NCBI GenBank assembly: GCA_002452745.1
Contig: DKFC01000003.1
Location: 1-64,000, forward strand
Reading direction: 5' to 3'
DNA length: 64,000 nt
Source: Firmicutes bacterium UBA6806
GTDB taxonomy: Bacteria; Bacillota; Clostridia; Peptostreptococcales; Acidaminobacteraceae
The notes below the pieces were generated by a model. That model was not told the DNA's origin. It was given only the letters and a program-made list of their open reading frames with translations, and did no database searches. Of this stretch, positions 53,581 to 61,946 are shown one piece after another; position 1 is the first letter of the stretch, and each line of letters begins with the position of its first letter. The position numbers and the translations under genes were made by a program.

Positions 53581-54081
53581 CTACGCTCCAAAGATTAATG
53601 TTATTAGTTCATAGAAAGTGTACGCAAAAGATGCAATGGTAATTGCATATAATGCATAGAATATCCCCAGCGTAAATACGCTGCTCTTTTGAAATGCTTC
53701 AATGTGCTTAGGATGCATTTTCAACTCGAGATTTTGCTTTGAATCCTTGATTACGCCTGAAATAATCAAAGATAGAATTATTGTCAACCCAAGTAGAGCC
53801 GATAGATAAATAATTCCTAAATTTACATGACCGATTTTTTCAATGATGGATATACTCGCAGTTGTCAGTATCAAGAAAATCATCAATGGGTCGTATTTTG
53901 AAGTTTGATGTTCGTTTTGATACATCTCTGAAACCAGCATTCTAACCACCAAAACCACAAGATGCATATATTTATACGCCTGTGGGAAATAAATCTGCTG
54001 CCCTACTGTAAACAACAGCAATCCTTGAAAAATCAAGTTAAAATAAACCGGCTTTTTAAGAATGCGCATCATATGGGTCAT
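53581..54081 (-). CDS. Hypothetical membrane protein, first gene of the sigma-54 operon
   Basis: A 166-residue protein with about four hydrophobic segments and a positively charged middle stretch (about residues 110-125). No family was recognised. It is the promoter-proximal gene of the acyl-CoA operon, 26 bp before the permease, and may be an accessory subunit of transport. GGAGGTGG lies 7 nt before the ATG, which lies only about 17 nt from the inferred transcription start. Confidence 0.7.
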   Translation of the reverse strand: MTHMMRILKKPVYFNLIFQGLLLFTVGQQIYFPQAYKYMHLVVLVVRMLVSEMYQNEHQTSKYDPLMIFLILTTASISIIEKIGHVNLGIIYLSALLGLTIILSLIISGVIKDSKQNLELKMHPKHIEAFQKSSVFTLGIFYALYAITIASFAYTFYELITLIFGA

Positions 54082-54108
54082 CTGTTCACCACCTCCACTA
54101 ATATATAA

Positions 54109-54125
54109 AGCAAATCACGTGCCAA
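54109..54125 (-). promoter_or_regulatory. Sigma-54 (-24/-12) promoter of the acyl-CoA operon
   Basis: On minus, TTGGCACGTGATTTGCT: TGGCAC, 5 bp, TTGC with the canonical GG and GC dinucleotides, about 28 bp before the first ATG. The adjacent upstream gene encodes a sigma-54 activator, which makes functional use very likely. Confidence 0.92.
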
Positions 54126-54219
54126 CAATTTGGACACAAAAAAATGCACAATGTATCAAAGTTGTTCATTTTATGCCGTTTTTTTTCACACTTCTCCATT
54201 GTTTTTATCTAAAAACAGA

Positions 54220-54249
54220 AAAAAGTGTAAAAATTAATTTACACTTTTT
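54220..54249. promoter_or_regulatory. Perfect palindrome upstream of the sigma-54 promoter: activator site or terminator
   Basis: AAAAAGTGTAAA and its complement flank 6 bp. Centred about 115 bp upstream of the promoter, it is placed like an enhancer site for the activator; it also lies about 105 bp past the activator stop and is followed by T on minus, so it could be a weak terminator of that gene. The 273-bp gap 54082-54354 otherwise holds only the promoter. Confidence 0.5.
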
Positions 54250-54354
54250 GATTGTAATTATGCTATGTGTCAACTTTTTATTACATTTAGAGCTTTTCTA
54301 TTTTTTTAGTAAAGTTTTCTTTACGATTTAATTGATATTTTCTGTCTATTCATA

Positions 54355-56073
54355 CTATTTTAAGTCATATTTCTCTAATTTTGTATGAAGCGCCATCCTC
54401 GAAATGCCCAAATTTTCTGCTGTTTTCGTCTTATTGCCCTTAAAGTAGATTAATCTTTCTAAAAGCAATTTTTTTTCGTAATTTTCCATCATCATCTTAA
54501 GCGGATCTCCTGAATTGCCAGCTTCGGTAGATTTTAAGAACGCCGGCAGATGATAAGGTTGAATATAGTCATCTCCCTCCATGATGTTATAGGCCCTTTC
54601 GATGATATTTCTGAGTTCTCTGATATTTCCCTGCCACTGATAATTGGAAAGCAAGAGTTGAGCCTTCTCTGAAACGCCTCTGACTTTTCCATGATCCTGT
54701 TGATTTAACTGATCTATAAAGTGCTTGCTGAGGAGCATAACATCTTCTCTTCTCTCCCTTAATGGGGGAATTTTGAGGTTGATGACATTGAGCCTATAGT
54801 AGAGGTCTTCTCTAAATGTCTTGAGCTCAACCATCTCCTTTAAGTCTTTATTGGTGGCGGCAATGACCCTTACATCAATTTGTTTGGGTCTATTTGATCC
54901 AACGCGTTCCACTTCGCCCTCCTGGAGGACTCTCAAAATTTTAGCTTGCATTTGCAAGGGCATATCTCCAATTTCATCCAGAAAAATCGTTCCCAAATCT
55001 GCCAACTCGAATTTACCAATTCTGCCGTTTTTGTCCGCCCCAGTAAAAGCGCCTTTTTCATACCCAAAGAGCTCTGATTCCAAAAGCTGTTCTGGAATTG
55101 CCGCACAGTTCACAGAGACGAAGGGCATATCGTGACGCTTGCTCGCCAAATGAATCGAATGTGCAAATAGTTCCTTTCCAGTACCACTCTCTCCTTGAAT
55201 CAAGACATTAGACTTTGTATGAGCAATTTTTTTTGCTTGGTGCTTTATCTTTTCCATCTCGCTATTTGTCGTGATAATCTGCTCAAACGTGTATTTTGCA
55301 CGATGGATACTGCTAATTTCCGACCTTAAATTTCGCAGTTCCTGTTCAATTTTCATGTACTTTTTATTGATGTTGTGGAGTTCTGAGACATTTCTAAAGA
55401 TAACTTTTCCAATTGCACCAGCCAGCTTTCCATCTACGTAATAAGGGATGCGCGTGGCTACCATGTAGTCGCCCCTTATTTCCTGAAAGTCATTGATTTC
55501 AGGTACACCCGTCTGTGCCACAATGTGCATTCTGGTATTTTGAATCACCTCAGTGACGTGCTTTCCAATGACTTCATCTTCATCAACACCTAAGAATTGC
55601 TTGTAAGCATTTGAAATCATGGTAATATAGCCACTTGTATCCACAACCAGAATCCCATCATAAGCCAGTTCCAGTATGGATTTTAGAATTGCCATCTCAC
55701 CGCGTTCTGCTTCCAGTTTCTGATTTAACGCCTCGTATTTTGTAACGTCATCAAAGATGGCAATTGCACCAATTGCCCTCCCGTCTTCAAAAAGAGGCAT
55801 TCTAGAGGTTATGCAACATTTGTCGTTGATATTCAGCCTGACATTTCTATCGATCTTCAACGTCTTATAGATTTCAGGCAGCTTGGAATCTTCATATATC
55901 TCCAATATATGGCGACCAACGGCATATGATTCTTCAACATCCATCAAATCGGTTGCCCTCTGGTTTATATTAGTTACCAAGCCATTTTGATCAATCATGA
56001 TTATAGCATTGTGAATTTCTTCGAATACAACTTTGTTTTCAGCGATACGATTAAATAAACTGCTCAAATCCAT
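54355..56073 (-). CDS. Sigma-54-dependent transcriptional activator (PAS-PAS-AAA-Fis)
   Basis: A 572-residue regulator. Two PAS domains (about 15-120 and 130-240) precede a AAA+ domain with Walker A GESGTGKELFAH, the sigma-54 contact loop GAFTGAD, and Walker B GTIFLDEIGDMP, then a Fis-type helix-turn-helix (NKTKTAENLGISRMALHTKL) at the C-terminus. It should activate the operon starting at 54081. The ATG at 56073 directly abuts GAGGG, so initiation at the TTG of residue 3 (56067) is possible. The ligand sensed is unknown. Confidence 0.92.
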   Translation of the reverse strand: MDLSSLFNRIAENKVVFEEIHNAIIMIDQNGLVTNINQRATDLMDVEESYAVGRHILEIYEDSKLPEIYKTLKIDRNVRLNINDKCCITSRMPLFEDGRAIGAIAIFDDVTKYEALNQKLEAERGEMAILKSILELAYDGILVVDTSGYITMISNAYKQFLGVDEDEVIGKHVTEVIQNTRMHIVAQTGVPEINDFQEIRGDYMVATRIPYYVDGKLAGAIGKVIFRNVSELHNINKKYMKIEQELRNLRSEISSIHRAKYTFEQIITTNSEMEKIKHQAKKIAHTKSNVLIQGESGTGKELFAHSIHLASKRHDMPFVSVNCAAIPEQLLESELFGYEKGAFTGADKNGRIGKFELADLGTIFLDEIGDMPLQMQAKILRVLQEGEVERVGSNRPKQIDVRVIAATNKDLKEMVELKTFREDLYYRLNVINLKIPPLRERREDVMLLSKHFIDQLNQQDHGKVRGVSEKAQLLLSNYQWQGNIRELRNIIERAYNIMEGDDYIQPYHLPAFLKSTEAGNSGDPLKMMMENYEKKLLLERLIYFKGNKTKTAENLGISRMALHTKLEKYDLK

Positions 56074-56297
56074 CCCTCATTTCTTTTTCCTGTCCTCGTT
56101 TCTTTTTCATGTCTTCATTAATAGATGCAATAATGATACCAACTTACTTTACTATAATACCAGAAATACATCCATTTTTATAACCAATTTGAAATTTAAT
56201 AAAATTTAATAAAAATCATTTTATTTCAGTCCACCTATTCTATTTATACCTCATAATACATCGCATAAAATAGGATTGCTCATATTTTATGCCCATT

Positions 56298-56370
56298 AAA
56301 AAAAGACATTATCATGTTGCCTCTTATTAAGCAGAATTTTTTGCTCAACAAAAGAGGCACATAAAATGTC
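56298..56370 (-). terminator. Complex terminator hairpin after the PH-like membrane gene
   Basis: GACATT/AATGTC and TGCCTCTT/AAGAGGCA plus AGCA/TGCT form a long interrupted hairpin; a run of T follows on minus. The 304-bp gap 56074-56377 holds this, an AT-rich 10-bp direct repeat (56192-56210) and presumably the activator promoter; no gene is seen. Confidence 0.8.
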
Positions 56371-56377
56371 CTTTTCT

Positions 56378-56908
56378 TCATTTATACTCAATCATTTCTC
56401 TTTCTATATAATATTGATATCTAGAAAGCCTTAAAAACATATCAAAATCATCTTCGGAAAACCACCTTTTCATCTTGAAACTGCCACCACCTTCTCTGCT
56501 CTCAAGGGTGACTTCCACTTTTTTAAATGCATTGTAGGTTCTTTTTTCCTCAATAAACTTAATCTCGGACCAATTGTACCATTTCCCCTTAAAATAAATG
56601 CCATCTTCAAAAATCAATTGATCCCTTGTCCAGCTTACAATTTGCTGAATAAAGATGACGCCCAAGACACAGCACATAAAGAGCAGTACCAAGCCATGGT
56701 TCTTGTTAAAAGCAGATTGAGCGGAAAGAACCGTCCCAACTACGACAGGAATCAGCTCCCATATCCCGCCAAGACTTCTCTTGATTGCTGGTCTACCGTG
56801 TTCCTCATAGATACCTCTTACTTTAATGATAGCAGAAACCATGAGAACTGAGCCAAATATCGCAAAGCCTCCAATGCCTATGTATGTGATGTTATTAGAA
56901 TCTATCAT
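56378..56908 (-). CDS. Membrane protein with a C-terminal PH-like domain, function unknown
   Basis: A 176-residue protein. Two or three hydrophobic segments (about 8-28, 50-65 and 72-92) lead to a region (about 95-170) with the look of a bacterial PH-like or DUF5673 domain (IYFKGKWYNWSEI, VEVTLESREGG). It overlaps the zinc-ribbon gene upstream by 4 bp (ATGA), so the two proteins are probably made together. Confidence 0.65.
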   Translation of the reverse strand: MIDSNNITYIGIGGFAIFGSVLMVSAIIKVRGIYEEHGRPAIKRSLGGIWELIPVVVGTVLSAQSAFNKNHGLVLLFMCCVLGVIFIQQIVSWTRDQLIFEDGIYFKGKWYNWSEIKFIEEKRTYNAFKKVEVTLESREGGGSFKMKRWFSEDDFDMFLRLSRYQYYIEREMIEYK

Positions 56909-57246
56909 GATATGCGCTCACCACACTTTGAACAATACTGATGTCCCTTGCCAACTGCTCCTCCACAATATGGGCAGAATGACTTATGAGAAAACAGAGG
57001 ATCTTCTTCTTCTCCATCTTCTGTAATATCGTATAGAGATGTTCTATTTTTACCAAAAGTGTTGTTGATGCTTATGACCAAATTGAATACTGCCATGCCA
57101 ATAAAGAAAATTCCGAATAATGGAAAAATGGACATGCCTCCCATTCCAAAAGTCATCTTCATCCAAAATATGCCAAATACAATGGCAAAAATACTTCCCG
57201 CAATGCCAACGGCTGAGTTCGTCCTTCCTGGTTTAATACTTTTCAT
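56905..57246 (-). CDS. Zinc-ribbon membrane protein
   Basis: A 113-residue protein with two hydrophobic segments in the first 60 residues and a C-terminal zinc ribbon CPYCG...YCSKCG (about residues 92-110). Function unknown. Its stop overlaps the next gene by ATGA. The zinc ribbon is probably a cytoplasmic protein-interaction tail. Confidence 0.8.
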   Translation of the reverse strand: MKSIKPGRTNSAVGIAGSIFAIVFGIFWMKMTFGMGGMSIFPLFGIFFIGMAVFNLVISINNTFGKNRTSLYDITEDGEEEDPLFSHKSFCPYCGGAVGKGHQYCSKCGERIS

Positions 57247-57281
57247 TTAAATCATATCTCCTTCTCGTTGTGATTGATTCT

Positions 57282-57806
57282 CTATAGGGGCAGTTCCAAA
57301 TGTATATCTTCCGGTTCAAGTTTGAGGAGTTCCTCGTCAATCTCCTCAGCAACTCGACTGCCCAAGCTAAAATAGAAGTTAACTGTGTTTTCTGAAGGTG
57401 TGGCTGAGATGTAAAGTTTAGTCCCGCCAAAATTCCGCGCGGCTTCACAGGCAAGCTCAACAAGTCTCTTTGCAACGCCATGTCCTCTAAAGGAAGAAGA
57501 CACGAAGAGAACATCCATTTTAATATAATTTCGAGTTTTCCCCCTCAACTTATTTTCAACAGAAGTTATCCCTACCAGCTTTCCCTTATTGAAACATCCA
57601 ATTACCGTTCCGCCAGCATCATATATCTTATATTGCCTCTGTAAAAGAGCCTCTTGCTCTCCTGGTGGAAACCCCTTCATATCATAAAACTCTTCTTCAA
57701 GCTCAAGTCGACCGTCTCTGTAATAGTATATGTGCTCTATGACTTCACTTCTGTCAATCTCCATGAATTTGTCAAGTTCATCCCTTTCCAGTACTCGATA
57801 TTCCAT
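57282..57806 (-). CDS. GNAT family N-acetyltransferase
   Basis: A 174-residue acetyltransferase with the acetyl-CoA-binding loop FRGHGVAKRLVE and the late ENTVNFYFSLGS segment. Substrate unknown. A frame from 57833 exists, but AAGGAGG lies 4 nt before the ATG at 57806; I use that. Divergent from mrp. Confidence 0.85.
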   Translation of the reverse strand: MEYRVLERDELDKFMEIDRSEVIEHIYYYRDGRLELEEEFYDMKGFPPGEQEALLQRQYKIYDAGGTVIGCFNKGKLVGITSVENKLRGKTRNYIKMDVLFVSSSFRGHGVAKRLVELACEAARNFGGTKLYISATPSENTVNFYFSLGSRVAEEIDEELLKLEPEDIHLELPL

Positions 57807-57912
57807 TTTGCCTCCTTCGTCATATGGGGTCATATATTGTCTACATTATAGCATAAATAATCCTAACATAACTTAAAGCCCCATTATGTGAGTATTAAAA
57901 TAATATTACAGG

Positions 57913-57956
57913 TTGACAAGTGAAGCCAAAGCGTTATAATAATATTGGCATATGCC
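57913..57956 (+). promoter_or_regulatory. Promoter and palindromic site of mrp
   Basis: TTGACA (57913), 16 bp, TATAAT (57935-57940), then a perfect palindrome GGCATATGCC at 57947-57956 at about the start site, a suitable place for a repressor. Confidence 0.75.
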
Positions 57957-57981
57957 CATAATGAAGTGAAGGAGGGATCAT

Positions 57982-58809
57982 ATGATCCAAAAAGAAAGTC
58001 CCAATCAGTTCAGCACCATTAAGAATATTATTGGTATCATGAGCGGAAAAGGCGGCGTCGGCAAATCCACAGTCACTGCTTTGACAGCTATAACATTAAA
58101 CGAACAGGGATACAAAGTCGGCATACTGGATGCTGATATCACAGGCCCGTCTATCCCAAAACTATTTGGACTGGACAAGCAAAAAGCCACTGGCACCCCT
58201 GTTGGCATAGAACCCGTCGTTTCAAATACAGGGATTAAGATTATCAGTGTCAACCTCCTACTTGAGAACGAAGACGAACCCGTTGTTTGGAGAGGACCCG
58301 TTATTTCAAATGCAGTTAAACAATTTTATACAGATGTCGTCTGGGGCGATCTCGATTATCTCTTAATTGACCTTCCTCCCGGAACAGGAGATGTTCCCCT
58401 GACCGTTATGCAGTCTTTGACCATAGATGGTATCATTATTGTTTCAACGCCTCAAGATCTCGTTAAAATGATCGTCAATAAATCTGTAAAAATGGTGAAA
58501 ATGCTCCACACACCTCTCATTGGCATCATCGAGAACATGAGCTTTTTCGTCTGCCCTAATTGCAGTGAAAAGCATAAAATTTTTGGCGAAAGCAAAGTCA
58601 AAGAGGCCGCTGAATCTGTGAATACGCAACTCATCTCAGAAATTCCCATGGATGCTCTGATGGTTGCCCTTGCCGATGAAGGTAAAATAGAGCTCTATCC
58701 AAAACACAATTTCACATTTGGCGAAAAATTCTCCGATGACTTAAAAAAGGGATTAGATCACTTTGAATCCAGCAAAGTCGTCGTACCAGATGCCTTTAAG
58801 ATGATGTAG
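57982..58809 (+). CDS. Mrp/NBP35-type P-loop iron-sulfur carrier ATPase
   Basis: A 275-residue protein with deviant Walker A GKGGVGKST, DLPPGTGDVPLT, and the CxxC of VCPNCSE that binds a bridging 4Fe-4S cluster. It carries iron-sulfur clusters to apoproteins. AGGAGG lies 7 nt before the ATG. Single gene between its own promoter and terminator. No MTH1175-like partner gene is adjacent. Confidence 0.92.
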   Translation: MIQKESPNQFSTIKNIIGIMSGKGGVGKSTVTALTAITLNEQGYKVGILDADITGPSIPKLFGLDKQKATGTPVGIEPVVSNTGIKIISVNLLLENEDEPVVWRGPVISNAVKQFYTDVVWGDLDYLLIDLPPGTGDVPLTVMQSLTIDGIIIVSTPQDLVKMIVNKSVKMVKMLHTPLIGIIENMSFFVCPNCSEKHKIFGESKVKEAAESVNTQLISEIPMDALMVALADEGKIELYPKHNFTFGEKFSDDLKKGLDHFESSKVVVPDAFKMM

Positions 58810-58841
58810 AAAGTCTCACAAATTTTAGATCACATAATAAA

Positions 58842-58872
58842 AATCCCCCAAACACTTAGGTTTTGGGGGATT
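58842..58872. terminator. Bidirectional terminator between mrp and cheR
   Basis: AATCCCCCAAA / TTTGGGGGATT, 11 bp, 9-nt loop, with T-runs both ways. Confidence 0.9.
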
Positions 58873-58897
58873 GCTGTTTTTAATCGACTTCATATAA

Positions 58898-59668
58898 CTA
58901 TCTCTTATAGTAAAAGAACGTCTTATTAGACTCAAAATTATACCTTTGCGGCTGAATAATCTGTTCCGTACTTCCAACAAAAAAGTACCCATCATTGACT
59001 AATGAATCATAGAATTTATGATACATCTCATCTTTTGCCTCTTCTGTAAAGTAAATCATGACATTTCTACAAATAATCATGTCAAATCCCTTTGGATATG
59101 GATCTCTTAAGAGGTTCATCTTCTTAAATTCAACACAGTTTTTTATTTCATCTTTGATTCTGAATGCCTTTCCAATTGGTTCAAAATACTTGTCAACATA
59201 TTGTTTGGGCACGTTCTTTATACTCTTTTCAGAATAGATGCCTGCTTGTGCTTTATTCAGCGCTTCATCATCAAAATCAACAGCATGAATTTTGATATCC
59301 TTAAGAGGCAGAAACTCACTTAGGCACATGACCAATGAATATGGCTCTTCTCCAGTAGAACATGCAGCAGACCAAATTTTAGGTCTTTTGGTTCGCTTCA
59401 ATATCGCTGGGAAAATATCACTTCTAAGCGTATCCCATTGTCCAGGATTTCGATAAAATTCCGAAACATTGATTGTCAAGTAATTGATGAATTCGTCAAA
59501 ACTATCCTTTTCTTTGTCAATCAGTTTAAAATAGGCGTCAAAACTATTTAAACCATGGCGAGTAATCAGCGATTCTATTCGTCGCTTCATTTGTCTTTCC
59601 TTGTATAGAGATAAATCAAGTTTTGTTTTAGTAAACACCTGCTCCTTAAACTTTTCATACCCTTCCAT
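58898..59668 (-). CDS. cheR: CheR-type chemoreceptor glutamate methyltransferase
   Basis: A 256-residue enzyme. The N-terminal helical domain (YKERQMKRRIESL) is followed by a SAM-binding domain with WSAACSTGEEPYSL and the DMIICRNVMIYF segment. Methylates glutamate residues of chemoreceptors. A frame to 59734 exists, but GGAGGAG lies upstream of ATG 59668, and a promoter with -10 at 59705-59710 makes the longer form impossible. No other chemotaxis gene is adjacent, so it may belong to an unlinked or unusual pathway. Confidence 0.9.
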   Translation of the reverse strand: MEGYEKFKEQVFTKTKLDLSLYKERQMKRRIESLITRHGLNSFDAYFKLIDKEKDSFDEFINYLTINVSEFYRNPGQWDTLRSDIFPAILKRTKRPKIWSAACSTGEEPYSLVMCLSEFLPLKDIKIHAVDFDDEALNKAQAGIYSEKSIKNVPKQYVDKYFEPIGKAFRIKDEIKNCVEFKKMNLLRDPYPKGFDMIICRNVMIYFTEEAKDEMYHKFYDSLVNDGYFFVGSTEQIIQPQRYNFESNKTFFYYKR

Positions 59669-59704
59669 GCTTGTTTCTCCTCCATCGTCAGATTCTTGTA
59701 TATA

Positions 59705-59734
59705 TTTATAGCCACATATATGATTTTCAATCAA
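59705..59734 (-). promoter_or_regulatory. Promoter of cheR
   Basis: On minus TTGATT, 18 bp, TATAAA. Confidence 0.55.
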
Positions 59735-59830
59735 TCAGAACTGATATTATTTGAGAATCTTTTACAAGACGCTCTGTTTTTTGCCAGATTGCCTGCGTCA
59801 ATGGCATATAACCATTAACGTAGCGTAATT

Positions 59831-59861
59831 AAAAAGCCGATGAATGGATATTTCATCGGCT
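59831..59861 (-). terminator. Terminator of the cmk-plsC-ispH-S1 operon
   Basis: AGCCGATGAA / TTCATCGGCT, 7-nt loop, five T on minus. Confidence 0.9.
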
Positions 59862-59880
59862 AATTGATTGTAAGTACGAC

Positions 59881-60981
59881 TTATTCTTCGTCCTCAAATT
59901 CATTTTGAACAGGTTCGTTCACTGCTTTCATAGAAAGTTTAACTTTCTTTTCTTCTGAAATATATTCCAAGATTCTAACTTCAACAACTTGGTTAATTTT
60001 CAAAACGTCACTTGGTTTTTCAACATGTTCTCTAGCAATATGAGAAACGTGAACAAGACCTTCAATACCAGGTTCTAATTCAACAAATGCACCAAAGTCA
60101 GTTAAGTTTACGATTTTACCTTCGTATACGCCATCAACTTCGTATTTATCACCAAATGTTGCCCATGGTTCTTCAGTTAATTGTTTAATACTCAAAGAAA
60201 TCTTGTTTTCTTCTTTGTTAGCGTCAATGATTTTTACATCAATGATGTCGCCAACTTTAACGAATTCACTTGCTGGTTTAATTCTTCCCCAGCTCATTTC
60301 AGTTACATGTACTAAGCCATCCATGCCACCGATATCAACAAATGCGCCAAAGTTAGTGATTCTTTTAACTTCACCTTTAACCACATTTCCGATTTCGATT
60401 GTGCCCCAGAATTGCTCTCTTGCAGCTTCTTTTTCACGAACTGCGAACTCTTTGTGTGAGAATACAGCTCTTCTTTTTTGTTTGTTGATTTCGATAACTT
60501 TTACTTTGAGCTCTTGGCCCACGAAAGGTTTAAGATTTTTAACAAATCTGTCAGATAATTGAGAAGCAGGAACGAATCCTCTGATTTCTTTGAAAAATGC
60601 AATCAGACCGCCATTGACAGCATCTGTGATTTTTACAGAGATTTCAGCATCTTCTTCGTGTAATTTCTCAAGTTCTTCCCAGTCCTTATCAACATTGACT
60701 TTTCTGAGTGACAATAAAACATTGCCTTCTCCATTGTCATGGTTCACGATAAATACATCTAACTCTTGTCCCACTTTGAAATTATTTTCAATATCAAAGT
60801 TAGGATCTGCTGATACTTCATTTCTAGGGATAACGCCGTCAGATTTATAACCAATGTTAACAATTACAACATCAGGATTTACTTGTATAATGCTTCCTTT
60901 AACAACTGATCCTCTTCTTGGAATTCTCAATGATTCTTCGATTTGCTCCATCATCTCAGCCATTGAACTATGATTTTCCAT
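59881..60981 (-). CDS. S1 RNA-binding domain protein (ribosomal protein S1 homologue)
   Basis: A 366-residue protein with four S1 domains (about 24-90, 110-175, 195-262, 280-350), such as GSVVKGSIIQVNPD, GEVKRITNFGAFVDIGGMDGLVHVTEMSW and GKIVNLTDFGAFVELEPGIEGLVHVSHI. Shorter than the six-domain S1 of Escherichia coli but typical of Gram-positive S1 homologues that lie after ispH. A start at TTG 60984 is possible; ATG 60981, overlapping the ispH stop by one base, is preferred. Confidence 0.88.
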   Translation of the reverse strand: MENHSSMAEMMEQIEESLRIPRRGSVVKGSIIQVNPDVVIVNIGYKSDGVIPRNEVSADPNFDIENNFKVGQELDVFIVNHDNGEGNVLLSLRKVNVDKDWEELEKLHEEDAEISVKITDAVNGGLIAFFKEIRGFVPASQLSDRFVKNLKPFVGQELKVKVIEINKQKRRAVFSHKEFAVREKEAAREQFWGTIEIGNVVKGEVKRITNFGAFVDIGGMDGLVHVTEMSWGRIKPASEFVKVGDIIDVKIIDANKEENKISLSIKQLTEEPWATFGDKYEVDGVYEGKIVNLTDFGAFVELEPGIEGLVHVSHIAREHVEKPSDVLKINQVVEVRILEYISEEKKVKLSMKAVNEPVQNEFEDEE

Positions 60982-61853
60982 CAAACTAATACCTCGCCTT
61001 CATTTTCTATTTTAAGAATGACCGATTCAACAATCCAGTCTGGTGTGGATGCACCAGCTGCGATACCAACTCTTGCGTCGCATTTGAATCCGGATAGGTC
61101 TACTAAATCATCCTTAGTTTCAATGTGAATCGTCGTCGCATTCTTGCGACAAATTTCTGCTAATTTTCTGGTATTTGAACTGTGTTTTCCACCAATTACA
61201 ACCATGATATCAACATTTTTTGACAGTTCAATACACGCATTTTGACGTTCTTCAGTCGCCAGACAAATTGTATTGTGAATGACACAATTTGACAGTTTCG
61301 CTTCAAATGCTGCCACCATCTCTTCCCACAAGCTCAGTTTAAATGTCGTCTGTGCCACAATGCAGTAGGGATTGCTTGACGGCAAGAGTCCTTCAACTTG
61401 TTCCAAACTGTCGAATATCTGCGCGGATTCGTCGCACCATCCGTTAATTCCAATAACTTCTGGATGTGTCCGATCCCCAACAATAATTATATTATAACCT
61501 TTTAAATGATAAGATGAAACCGTCTTTTGAATTTTTTTGACATATGGACAAGTTGCATCAAATAATTTAAATCCTATTTTCGCAGCTTCATCATAGATGG
61601 ATTTAGCTGCACCATGAGAGCGGACAATCAAATTATCCCCATCTATTCTATTATCCATGAAATCGTCAAGATTTTCAATGACTTTTACACCTTTTTCTTC
61701 ATAATATTCTGTTACTTGTCGATTGTGGATAATTGGTCCCAATGTGTACACGTTCTTTGCGCCATTATTTTCCAAAATAATGCCATCAAGCATTTGAATT
61801 GCCCTTTTGACGCCATAACAGAAACCAGAATGTTTTGCAATTTGTATAACCAT
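60981..61853 (-). CDS. ispH: 4-hydroxy-3-methylbut-2-enyl diphosphate reductase
   Basis: A 290-residue enzyme of the non-mevalonate pathway, making IPP and DMAPP. Three cluster cysteines are visible in SGFCYGVKRA (Cys12), DATCPYVKK and NTICLATEERQ, and the catalytic Glu is in the last. Its neighbours cmk, plsC and an S1 gene are the usual Clostridial arrangement. Confidence 0.95.
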   Translation of the reverse strand: MVIQIAKHSGFCYGVKRAIQMLDGIILENNGAKNVYTLGPIIHNRQVTEYYEEKGVKVIENLDDFMDNRIDGDNLIVRSHGAAKSIYDEAAKIGFKLFDATCPYVKKIQKTVSSYHLKGYNIIIVGDRTHPEVIGINGWCDESAQIFDSLEQVEGLLPSSNPYCIVAQTTFKLSLWEEMVAAFEAKLSNCVIHNTICLATEERQNACIELSKNVDIMVVIGGKHSSNTRKLAEICRKNATTIHIETKDDLVDLSGFKCDARVGIAAGASTPDWIVESVILKIENEGEVLV

Positions 61854-61946
61854 TTTATCCCCTCTTCAGACCTTTCGGGCATCAAGTCTTTTGAATATCG
61901 AAACATTAAAATTCATTATAACATTTTTTTTGAATTCTTACAAGTT

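Noticed and set aside
56192..56210. 10-bp repeat of AAATTTAAT
   Set aside because: AT-rich sequence with no associated site; likely chance in a low-GC intergenic region.
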